In this document: one piece after another, positions 7,434 through 15,368 of the stretch
How the letters are laid out: the number at the start of each line of letters is the position of its first letter
Position numbering within the stretch: position 1 is the stretch's first letter
NCBI RefSeq assembly: GCF_030817415.1
Contig: NZ_JAUSZI010000002.1
Location: 1,922,001 to 1,986,000 of the forward strand
Direction: 5' to 3'
Length of the DNA stretch: 64,000 bases
Origin: Streptomyces umbrinus
GTDB taxonomy: Bacteria; Actinomycetota; Actinomycetes; Streptomycetales; Streptomycetaceae
Notes under the pieces: model-generated
What the model was told of the DNA's origin: nothing
Databases searched by the model: none
Seen by the model: only the letters and a program-made list of their open reading frames with translations
Position numbers and translations under genes: made by a program

Positions 7434-8784
7434 GTGAACGCACTGCATGACGAGCCGGACGCCATCCTTGACGTGCTCGGTATAGGTTTCGGGCCGTCCA
7501 AATCTCGCACTGGCCATTGCGGTTGAGGAACACAACGCCCAAGTCGCTCCGGAGCACCGGATCCGCGCGGGATTCCTGGAACGCCAGCCATCGTTCGGCT
7601 GGCACCGGGGAATGCTCATCGAAGACGCCACGATGCAGGTGTCCTTTCTCAAGGACCTGGTCACCATGCGCAACCCGACCAGCGACTTCAGCTTCCTGTG
7701 TTTCCTGCGGGAGCGGGGCAGGATGGTGGACTTCCTCAACGCGAAGACGCTGTTCCCTTTGCGGATCGAGTTCCACGAGTACTTCGAGTGGGCCGCCGCC
7801 CGGGTGGCCCACCTCGTCGACTACTCCGACGAGGTCGTGTCGGTCGACCCGGTGACCGGACCCGACGGGGAGGTCCGCTGGCTGGACGTGGTCAGCCGCG
7901 TGCCCGGCGCCCCCGAGCGGACCGTCACCCGAAGGGCCCGGAACATCTCGGTGGCCGTCGGCCTGGAGCCGCACCTGCCACCGGACACGGCCCTGTCCGA
8001 CCGCATCTGGCACAACAGCCAACTCGTCCCGCGCGTACGTGAGTTGAACGAATCCGGTACCCCGGTGGGCCGTGTCCTGGTGCTCGGCGCGGGCCAGAGC
8101 GCGGCCGAGGCCGTGGACTATCTGCACCAGTCCTTCCCCGAGTCGGAGATCTGCGCGATCTTCGCCAAGTACGGGTACACGCCCGCCGACGACAGCCCGT
8201 TCGCCAACCGGATCTTCGACCCGGAGGCCGTGGACGTCTACTTCCGCTCCAAACCGGAGGTGAAGCAGTCCCTGGTCGACTACCACCGCAGCACCAACTA
8301 CTCGGTGGTGGACATGGATCTCATCGAGTCGCTGTACGCGACCATGTACCGCGAGAAGGTGCAGGGCCGTGAGCGGCTGCGCCTGCGCAACGTGTCCCGC
8401 ATCCGGGACGTACGCAGTCTCGACGACCACCTGGAGGTCACCGTCGAGTATCTCCCCACCGGAGAACGGGAGGTGCTCTCCGCGGACCTGCTCGTCCACG
8501 CGACCGGCTACCGCCCCAGGGATCTCGACACCCTCCTGGGCAGAACCGCGAAACTCTGCCTGCGGGACGACAAGGACGCCGTGCGCGTCGGGCGCGATCA
8601 CCGTGTCGAGCTCACTCCCGACGTCACGGCAGGCATCTATCTGCAGGGCGCGACCGAGCACACGCACGGACTCACCTCGACCCTGCTGTCCACCACGGCG
8701 GTCCGGTCCGGCGAGATCCTCGACTCCCTGCTCGCCCATCGCACGGCCGACCTGGCGGACGGCCTCACCGCGCGAGCCGGCTGA
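7434..8784 (+). pseudogene. Second ornithine N5-monooxygenase, frameshifted near its 5' end
   Basis: Repaired, this would be a 449-aa N-hydroxylating monooxygenase closely similar to the one at 570-1904. From the GTG at 7434 (after GGGGAAGG) the frame reads through VLGIGFGPS, then meets one extra base in the AAA at 7500-7502. It stops at 7524-7526, while the proper frame continues as NLALAIAVEEHN. The break falls inside the FAD-binding GxGPSN motif, so no internal start could rescue activity. The remainder is clean: FGWHRGML, MQVSFLKDLV, GAGQSAAEAV, FANRIFDPEAVD, NYSVVDMDL and TEHTHGLTS. The clean remainder suggests a recent lesion or a sequencing error. A near-perfect terminator hairpin follows. 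Confidence 0.9.
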
Positions 8785-8800
8785 GAGCCCCCGACGGCCG

Positions 8801-8834
8801 GGTGGGACGGCACGGATCCACGTGCCGTCCCACC
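8801..8834. terminator. Perfect 14-bp terminator hairpin after monooxygenase 2
   Basis: GGTGGGACGGCACG and CGTGCCGTCCCACC pair perfectly around a 6-base loop, 16 bases after the stop codon. It separates the monooxygenase from the ABC genes, which have their own iron box. Confidence 0.85.
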
Positions 8835-8884
8835 TGCAGGGCCGCCGCCGGTTCCACGTTCCCTCACCGGCAGCGCCTATTAAC

Positions 8885-8903
8885 TTAAGGTAGCCTCACC
8901 TAA
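8885..8903. promoter_or_regulatory. Iron box 4 before the exporter-type ABC genes
   Basis: TTAAGGTAGCCTCACCTAA is a 19-bp iron-box match with TTAAGGTAG and CACCTAA half-sites, 31 bases before the GTG at 8935. It should make the ABC pair and the binding lipoprotein iron-repressed. Confidence 0.88.
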
Positions 8904-8934
8904 CTTTTCCGCGTTCGATCCCGGAGGGATACGG

Positions 8935-10629
8935 GTGAGTCCTTCATGTCCGACGGGGCGGGACGTCCTGCGGGAATCGGTCAGGGGGCAGCGGCGGGAC
9001 GTCGCCCTCGGCTCGCTCCTCGGCTCCGGGCACCAGTTGGGCGAGGCGCTGGTTCCGGTCCTCATCGGCCTGGTCATCGACCGGGCCGTCACCAGGTCCG
9101 ACACCGGCGCCCTCGTCCTGTGGCTCGGCGTCCTCGCCGTGGTCTACGTGGCGCTGGCACTGAGCTGGCGCTTCGGCGCCTGGTCCGGCGACCGCTCCGC
9201 CGTACGGGCCGAACACGCCCTGCGCATCGCCCTCGTACAGCGGGTACTGCATCCCGGCGGCGGGGCCGAGGAAGGCCGGCTGCCCGGCGCCCTTGCCAAC
9301 ATCGCCACCGAGGACGCCAAGCGCGTCGGCGCCGTCAACATGGCGGTCATGTACGGGATTTCGGCCCTGGTCGGCATCCTCACCACCGCCGTCGTCCTGC
9401 TGCGTACGTCGGTGACGCTCGGCCTGGTCGTCCTGCTCGGCACACCCGTGCTGCTCTGGCTCGGACATCTGCTGAGCAAGCCGCTGGAGACCCGCAGCGA
9501 GGCCGAGCAGGAGCGCGCGGCGCACGCCTCGGCCGTCGCCGCCGACCTGGTGGCCGGACTGCGCATCCTCAAGGGCATCGGCGGCGAGTCGACGGCCATC
9601 GCCCGCTACCGCACCACCAGCCGCGACTCGCTGCAGGCCACCCTCAAGGCCGCTCGCGCACAGGCCTTCCAGAACGGCATGGTGATCTCGCTCACGGGCT
9701 GACTGATCGCCCTCGTCGCGCTGGTCGGCGGGCGGCTGGCCGCGCAGGGCAGCATCAGCCTGGGCCAGTTGGTGTCGGCGGTGGGGCTCGCGCTCTTCCT
9801 GCTCGGACCGCTTCAGGTACTCGCGTGGGTCAACGCCGGGCTCGCCCAGGGACGCGCCTCGGCCACCCGGATCGCGGAGCTGCTGGCGACCCCGCACACC
9901 GTCACGGCCGGAGACCGGAGCCTGGCCCAGCCGGTGCGCGGCGCCGTGCGGCTGACCGGCGTCAGTCACGGCGGCCTGCGCGAGGTGGACCTGGACATCG
10001 CGTCCGGCGAACTGCTCGGCGTGGTCGCGACCGACCCCGCGCACGCCACCGACCTCCTGCGCTGCCTGGCCCGGCGGGCCGACCCCGACAGCGGCACGGT
10101 CGAGCTGGACGGCGTGCCCCTGCGGGACCTGGACCCGGCCGAGTTGCGTACGGCGATGCTGGTGGCCGAGCACGACGCGGACCTCTTCGAGGGCACGGTC
10201 CGCAACAACGTCACCGCCGTCGCCCCCGGCTCCGCCGATCCCGAGCCCGCGATGACCGCGGCCGGGATGGCACAGGTCGCCGGGACTCTCCCCGACGGCG
10301 AGGACACGGCGGTCAGTGAACGCGGCCGCTCGCTCTCGGGCGGACAGCGCCAACGGGTCGCCCTGGCCCGTGCGTTGGCGGCCGACCGGCCCGTCCTGGT
10401 GATCCACGATCCGACCACCGCGGTCGACGCGGTGACCGAGGCGGGCATCGCGTCCGGCATCCGGGAGATCCGCAAGGGCCGCACCACGGTCCTCGTGACC
10501 ACGAGTCCCGCGCTGCTCTCCGTCACCGACCGGGTGGTGCTGCTCGACGACGGCCGGGTCACGGACACCGCCCCGCACGCCGGCCTCATAGCCCGTCACG
10601 AGACCTACCGCGCGGCGGTGCTGGCATGA
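8935..10629 (+). pseudogene. Exporter-fold ABC protein, subunit 1 (CchG/CchI-like), in-frame TGA
   Basis: One frame of 565 codons runs from the GTG at 8935 (GGAGGG upstream) to 10629 but is broken by TGA at 9700-9702 (codon 256), between SLTG and LIALVALVGG. Without it the protein has an N-terminal six-helix exporter domain and a C-terminal nucleotide-binding domain of normal length. That domain has an intact signature, LSGGQRQR, but no recognisable Walker A (VVATDPAHATDLL instead). Walker B reads VLVIHDP without the catalytic Glu, and the switch His is missing. It overlaps the next ABC gene by ATGA. Complementary motif loss in subunit 2 implies an obligate heterodimer for siderophore export, or import as in IrtAB. 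Nonsense mutation, readthrough or sequence error are all possible. Confidence 0.85.
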
Positions 10630-12545
10630 GCGACTCCCCCAGCACACCACACACGGGCCCGACCGGCGCGGTCCCCGACGACGGCTCGGAGCGCGACTTC
10701 GGCTCGGAGCCCGCCGGCCGCGAGCTGCTGCCCACCGCGCCCCCGTCACGCACCCGTGCCGCGGTCCGCGAACTCGTCCGTCCGCGCCGGGGCCTGACGG
10801 TCGCCGGCTTCGCGACGATGATCGTGGCCACCGGTGTGGGCCTGCTGGTCCAGCCGCTCCTTGGCCGCATCGTGGACATCGTCGCCGACCACCGTCCGCC
10901 GGGAGACATCACCCTCCCGGTCGTCCTGCTGGTCCTGGTCGCCCTCACCCAGGGCGCGACCACCGCGCTGGGCCTGTCCCTCGTCTCCCGGCTCGGCGAG
11001 ACCGTACTGGCGCGGCTGCGCGAACGGTTCGTGGAGAAGGCGCTGCGGCTGCCCCTGGAACAGGTCGAGAAGGCTGGCGCCGGAGACCTCACCGCGCGGG
11101 TCACCCGTGACGTGTCGGTGGTGGGCGAGGCGGTACGCGACGCGCTGCCCGAACTGGCCCGCTCCGTGCTGGCCATCGCACTGACCCTGGCCGCGATGGC
11201 GGCCCTGGACTGGCGGTTCTTCCTCGCCGCGCTCATCACGGTGCCCGTCCAGGCCTCCACCGCGCGGTGGTACGTACGCAACGCCGTGCCGCTCTACGCC
11301 CGGCAGCGGATCGCCACCGGGTCACAGCAACAGCAGCTCCTGGACACCATCGCGGGCGCCGGCACCGTACGGGCGTTCCGGCTGGAGGAGGAGCACACCG
11401 AGCGGGTGACCCGGCGGTCGTCGGCGGCGGTCGAACTGACGCTGCGTGGCGTGCGGCTGGTGCTGGACTTCTACAACCGGCTGCACATCGCCGAGTACGC
11501 GGGGCTCGCGGCCGTCCTCGTCACCGGGTTCCTGCTCGTGCGCGGCGGGTCGGTGTCCATCGGCACGGCGACAGCCGCCGCGCTCTACTTCCACAGCCTG
11601 TTCACGCCGGTCAACGCGGCGCTGGTCCTCCTGGACGACGCACAGTCGGCGACCGCGGCGCTGGCCCGTCTGGTCGGAGTCGCCGACCAGACGTCGCCCG
11701 AAGCGGAGAAGCCCGAACCGGAGAAGCAGGCCCACGAGTCGCGGCCCCGGACCACGGAGGCGGGCGGCACGGTCACCGTGACGGGCATCCATCACGCGTA
11801 CGAGCCGGGCCGCCCCGTCCTGCACGACGTGAACCTCACACTGCGGGCAGGCGAGCGGGTGGCCCTGGTCGGCCCGAGCGGCGCGGGCAAGACCACCCTC
11901 GCCAAGCTCATCGCGGGCGTGCACAGTCCGACGGCCGGCTCGGTGCGGGTGACGACGAACGGCGCTCGGGAGTCCGGCGACGGGGTGCCGGTCGCGCTCG
12001 TCACCCAGGAGACGCACGTCTTCGCCGGGCCGCTCGCGGACGATCTGCGCCTGGCGCGGGCGGACGCCACGGACGACGAACTGCGCACGGCACTGACCCC
12101 GGTGGCCGCTCTCGACTGGGTCGAGGCACTGCCGGAGGGCCTGGGCACAGTCGTCGGCGAGGGCGGACACCGCCTCACCTCCGCGCAGGTCCAGCAACTC
12201 GCCCTGGCGCGGCTCATGCTGGCCGATCCGCCGGTGGCCGTGCTGGACGAGGCGACGGCCGAGGCCGGGAGCACCGGTGCCCGTCTTCTGGAGCAGGCGG
12301 CGGACCGGGCGGTGGACGGCCGTACCGCGCTCGTCGTCGCGCACCGCCTCACCCAGGCCGCCACCGCGGACCGGATCGTCGTCATGGACGGCGGCCGGAT
12401 CGTGGAGAGCGGCACCCACGACGAGCTGTGCACAGCGGCCGGCGTCTACGCCTCCCTGTGGGAGGCGTGGTCCGGCACCCGCACCACGGCCGACCAGACC
12501 CCCACGCACCACCGCCCTGACACCACCACCCTGAAGGACCACTGA
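10626..12545 (+). CDS. Exporter-fold ABC protein, subunit 2 (transmembrane plus ATPase)
   Basis: Type IV (exporter-fold) half-transporter of 639 aa, overlapping subunit 1 by ATGA. About 40 hydrophilic residues precede six membrane segments (residues about 60-340). The ATPase domain has a canonical Walker A GPSGAGKTT near 415-425, Walker B VAVLDEAT and the switch histidine in VVAHRLT. Its signature is degenerate (LTSAQVQQ instead of LSGGQ). This is the mirror image of subunit 1, so one competent ATP site would form from subunit 2 Walker motifs plus the subunit 1 signature. It likely moves the siderophore or ferric-siderophore across the membrane. The stop overlaps the lipoprotein start (TGATG). 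Confidence 0.92.
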   Translation: MSDSPSTPHTGPTGAVPDDGSERDFGSEPAGRELLPTAPPSRTRAAVRELVRPRRGLTVAGFATMIVATGVGLLVQPLLGRIVDIVADHRPPGDITLPVVLLVLVALTQGATTALGLSLVSRLGETVLARLRERFVEKALRLPLEQVEKAGAGDLTARVTRDVSVVGEAVRDALPELARSVLAIALTLAAMAALDWRFFLAALITVPVQASTARWYVRNAVPLYARQRIATGSQQQQLLDTIAGAGTVRAFRLEEEHTERVTRRSSAAVELTLRGVRLVLDFYNRLHIAEYAGLAAVLVTGFLLVRGGSVSIGTATAAALYFHSLFTPVNAALVLLDDAQSATAALARLVGVADQTSPEAEKPEPEKQAHESRPRTTEAGGTVTVTGIHHAYEPGRPVLHDVNLTLRAGERVALVGPSGAGKTTLAKLIAGVHSPTAGSVRVTTNGARESGDGVPVALVTQETHVFAGPLADDLRLARADATDDELRTALTPVAALDWVEALPEGLGTVVGEGGHRLTSAQVQQLALARLMLADPPVAVLDEATAEAGSTGARLLEQAADRAVDGRTALVVAHRLTQAATADRIVVMDGGRIVESGTHDELCTAAGVYASLWEAWSGTRTTADQTPTHHRPDTTTLKDH

Positions 12546-13609
12546 TGCCCGGCTCTTCCAGAAGAGGCACACGCCTCGTCGCGGCGCTCGCGTCGGCACT
12601 CCTCCTCTTCACCACCGCCGCGGCCTGCGGCTCCGAGGACGACAGCTCCGAGGCGGGCCCGGACTCGTCCACGTCCGCGAACGGCGCCTTCCCGGTGACC
12701 ATCGCCCACAAGTACGGCAGCACCACCGTCAAGTCCGAGCCGAAGCGGATCGTCACGGTCGGGCTGACCGACCAGGACCCCGTGCTCGCGCTGGGCAAGG
12801 TGCCCGTCGCCACCACCCAGTGGCTCGGCGACTACAAGGGCGCCATCGGCCCCTGGGCCGCCGGCAAACTGGGCGGCGCCGAGGCTCCGACCGTGCTGAA
12901 GGACACCGGCACGGGCCCGCGGACGGAGAAGATCGCAGCTCTCCGGCCCGATCTGATCCTCGCGGTCTACAGCGGTCTGACGAAGGACCAGTACACGACC
13001 CTGTCGAAGTTCGCCCCGGTCGTGGCCCAGCCGAAGGAGTACAACGACTTCGGTGTGCCGTGGCAGAAGCAGACCGAGACCATCGGCAAGGCACTCGGCC
13101 GGGAGAGCAAGGCCAAGGACCTGGTCAAGGGCGTCCAGGACGACATCGCGGCCACGGCCGAGGACAATCCGGAGTTCGCCGAGTCCACCGGCGTGATGGC
13201 GACCCCGTACGAGGGCATCTTCGTCTACGGCAGCCAGGATCCGCGCTCGCGCATCCTGACCGACCTCGGCTTCGAGCTGCCGAAGGACCTGGACAAGGTC
13301 ATCGGTGACGAGTTCGGGGCCAACATCAGCAAGGAGCGCACCGGCCTGCTGGACACCGACGCGATCGTGTGGATCGTCGGCGACACGGCCAAGGACGCGG
13401 CCACGCTCCACAAGAACGCCCTCTACGCCGACCTGAACGTGGTGAAGCAGGGGCGTGAGGTCTTCGTCAAGGAGTCGAGCGACTACGGCAACGCCGTCTC
13501 GTTCGTGTCGGTGCTGAGCCTGCCGTACATGCTGGAGCGTCTGGTCCCCCCGCTCGGCGCGGCGGTCGACGGCGACACGGCCACGAAGGTCACCGAGCCG
13601 ACGTCCTGA
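12545..13609 (+). CDS. Ferric-siderophore-binding lipoprotein (CchF-like)
   Basis: Extracytoplasmic solute-binding protein, 354 aa, of the FecB/FhuD periplasmic-binding fold. Residues 1-27 form a lipoprotein signal (basic start, LVAALASALLLF core, then TTAAAC) with Cys28 as the lipidated residue, followed by an acidic Ser-rich linker. The binding domain begins with VTIAHKYGSTTVKSEPKRIV and contains the usual ALRPDLILA and DFGVPWQKQTETIG segments. The ATG overlaps the stop of the ABC gene. It would deliver ferric siderophore to the FecCD permeases encoded elsewhere in the locus. The hydroxamate substrate is inferred from neighbours. Confidence 0.94.
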   Translation: MPGSSRRGTRLVAALASALLLFTTAAACGSEDDSSEAGPDSSTSANGAFPVTIAHKYGSTTVKSEPKRIVTVGLTDQDPVLALGKVPVATTQWLGDYKGAIGPWAAGKLGGAEAPTVLKDTGTGPRTEKIAALRPDLILAVYSGLTKDQYTTLSKFAPVVAQPKEYNDFGVPWQKQTETIGKALGRESKAKDLVKGVQDDIAATAEDNPEFAESTGVMATPYEGIFVYGSQDPRSRILTDLGFELPKDLDKVIGDEFGANISKERTGLLDTDAIVWIVGDTAKDAATLHKNALYADLNVVKQGREVFVKESSDYGNAVSFVSVLSLPYMLERLVPPLGAAVDGDTATKVTEPTS

Positions 13610-13682
13610 CGACGTCCGCGGGGAACCCGGCGGATGTATACAGAGGGCCGGGCCACGGGCGGACCGTGACCCCGGTCCTGCC

Positions 13683-13725
13683 GTGTCGCGCGTGTGACCT
13701 CGGCCCCGGCTGTGTCACGCGACAC
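13683..13725. terminator. Long imperfect inverted repeat after the lipoprotein gene
   Basis: GTGTCGCG at 13683-13690 pairs with CGCGACAC at 13718-13725, and inner TGTGAC/GTGTCA arms extend it. It lies between the siderophore operon and the Nudix promoter, so it could be a terminator or an operator. Confidence 0.55.
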
Positions 13726-13749
13726 GCTCGCTACTGGAGACGCTGAAAG

Positions 13750-13755
13750 TATGAT
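13750..13755 (+). promoter_or_regulatory. Putative -10 element of a leaderless transcript
   Basis: TATGAT ends six bases before the ATG at 13762 and no Shine-Dalgarno is present. Transcription would start at or next to the start codon, the leaderless pattern common in Streptomyces. No convincing -35 hexamer was found. Confidence 0.5.
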
Positions 13756-13761
13756 CAACCA

Positions 13762-14298
13762 ATGTCTGACATGACCGAAACCACGCCCGGCTGGCTCCCA
13801 CACGACGAACTGGAGCAGGCGCGCGCACGCATGCCGATCCTGTACGTGGAGGCCGTACCTGTCCGCGTCGACGACAGCGGCGAAGTCACCAGCATCGGAC
13901 TGCTGCTCCGCATCGGGTCGGACGGGACGGTCAGCCGCGCGCTCGTCTCCGGCCGGGTGCTGCACCACGAGCGGGTGCGGGACGCCCTGCTGCGCCACCT
14001 GGAGAAGGACCTCGGCCCGGTCGCACTCCCCCGCGTGCCGGCCTCGCTGCAGCCCTTCACCGTCGCCGAGTACTTCCCGACGCTCGGGGTCACGCCGTTC
14101 CACGACCCCCGCCAGCACGCGGTGTCCCTCGCCTACATCGTCCCGGTGTCCGGTGACTGCCGCCCGCGGCAGGACGCTCTCGACCTGGTCTGGTTCAGCC
14201 CCGAGGAGGCCGCGTCGCCCGTGGTCATCAACGAGATGCCGGGCGGCACCGGAGCCCTCCTCAAGCAGGCCCTCGCGCACATCGGCCACCTGTCCTGA
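13762..14298 (+). CDS. Nudix-hydrolase-like protein with a degenerate Nudix box
   Basis: 178-aa cytosolic protein resembling a conserved Streptomyces Nudix-fold family (DUF4916-like). The stretch GRVLHHE-x7-RHLEKDLG follows the spacing of the Nudix box GX5EX7REUXEEXGU. Its metal-binding EE pair reads KD, so classical pyrophosphohydrolase activity is doubtful. Other visible blocks are PILYVEAVPVRVDD near the N-terminus and LDLVWFSPEEA late in the protein, a substrate-lid-like region of Nudix proteins. The start is chosen at ATG 13762, six bases after a TATGAT element; an in-frame ATG three codons later is an alternative. It is separated from the siderophore operon by an inverted repeat and is probably unrelated to it. 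Confidence 0.75.
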   Translation: MSDMTETTPGWLPHDELEQARARMPILYVEAVPVRVDDSGEVTSIGLLLRIGSDGTVSRALVSGRVLHHERVRDALLRHLEKDLGPVALPRVPASLQPFTVAEYFPTLGVTPFHDPRQHAVSLAYIVPVSGDCRPRQDALDLVWFSPEEAASPVVINEMPGGTGALLKQALAHIGHLS

Positions 14299-14327
14299 CG
14301 ACGGGCGCCCGTCCTGCCCCGGAGTTC

Positions 14328-15368
14328 TCAGAGTTCGAGAGCGACGAACCCGTCCGGCTCGTCCGGTGCCGGGGCGGTCACGGTGTAGCCGAAGCGATCC
14401 TTCAGGCCCGTGACGTCCCACAGCGCCGCACGGTCGCGGTAGTTGAAGACGAGTTCCTTCTCGGCTCCGCCGTGCTTGAGGATCCGGGCGATCGCGATCT
14501 CGTTGGGGTGGTCGTGCCGCGCGCCGCTGGTCGATATCAGGTAGCGGTCGCAGTCGATCAGGTCGAGCAGTTCGTTCGAGAGGTTGTGGTCGCTGCCGTG
14601 GTGGGCGACCTTGAGGAGGTCGACGTGCATCCGTCCGCCCTCCGCCTCGGCCCGGGGCCGTATCGACGCCACGAGCCGGCGGTCGTCGGCGTCACCGGTG
14701 AGGACGACCCGCTTGTCCTCGAACTCGAAGAGCAGACCGATGCTCGACACGTTCGTCTTCGACGTGTCGGGCTTGAACACCGACGCGGCCAGCCGGTCCA
14801 CGTTCACGCCGCCGAAGTGCTCGAAGCCCGGGACCGGGGCGTTCTCCTCGGGATCCCGGCCGGGGATCAGACCGTGTCTGGCGCATTCCGCGGTCCAGGC
14901 CGGCGCCAGCTTCTCCAACTGCCTGCGGTCGGGTGAGAGCACGTCCATCGTGGATCCGTCGTCGAACCACGCCAGTTCCCGGCCGACCTCGACACTGCGT
15001 CCGCCGAACGCGTCGTTCCACGGCACCTTCTGTTCCAGCAGGACGCTGGTGAGCTTCTCCCCGTCCTGGGCGCCGAACCCCTCGGTGTCGAGGAGGTGGT
15101 CGAAGCCGTTGAACCACACGTCCCCGAACTCCACCGACCGGTCGAGGTCGTCCAGCAGGGCGAGCACGCCGAGGATGTGGTCCTGGTCGACATGGGTGAC
15201 GACGAGGACGTCGACCTGACCGTCGAGCCCGGCGAGCGTGGGCTTGATCAGCGGATACGTGCCCGAGCGGCCGCCGTCGACGAGGATCCGGCGTACGAAG
15301 CCGCCGTCGCCGTACTCCAGGAGCAGGCAGTCGCCGTCCTCGCCGGGCATCATCGTGAACCGGATCAT
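14328..15368 (-). CDS. ComEC-like metallo-beta-lactamase-fold hydrolase
   Basis: 346-aa MBL-fold protein. The metal-binding motif HVDQDH is at residues 59-64, a second ligand region reads LTGDADDRRL, and AHHGSDHN gives a further histidine cluster. This set is typical of the soluble MBL domain of ComEC/Rec2-type and related phosphodiesterases. The N-terminus (IRFTMMPGEDGDCLLLEYG) resembles the GxGDxxLI opening of that group. No signal peptide or membrane helix is seen, so it is cytosolic. Its ATG at 15368 overlaps the stop of the upstream gene (ATGA), and it is third in the caspase operon. Substrate is unknown; nucleic acid or a nucleotide is a reasonable guess from the family. Confidence 0.88.
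   Translation of the reverse strand: MIRFTMMPGEDGDCLLLEYGDGGFVRRILVDGGRSGTYPLIKPTLAGLDGQVDVLVVTHVDQDHILGVLALLDDLDRSVEFGDVWFNGFDHLLDTEGFGAQDGEKLTSVLLEQKVPWNDAFGGRSVEVGRELAWFDDGSTMDVLSPDRRQLEKLAPAWTAECARHGLIPGRDPEENAPVPGFEHFGGVNVDRLAASVFKPDTSKTNVSSIGLLFEFEDKRVVLTGDADDRRLVASIRPRAEAEGGRMHVDLLKVAHHGSDHNLSNELLDLIDCDRYLISTSGARHDHPNEIAIARILKHGGAEKELVFNYRDRAALWDVTGLKDRFGYTVTAPAPDEPDGFVALEL

Noticed and set aside
10626..12545. Reading the degenerate LTSAQ signature as evidence of a pseudogene
   Set aside because: The frame is intact, and the loss is complementary to that in the partner subunit, as in known asymmetric heterodimers.
11322..13411. Long minus-strand frames opposite ABC subunit 2 and the binding lipoprotein
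   Set aside because: High-GC shadows without ribosome-binding sites or recognisable domains.
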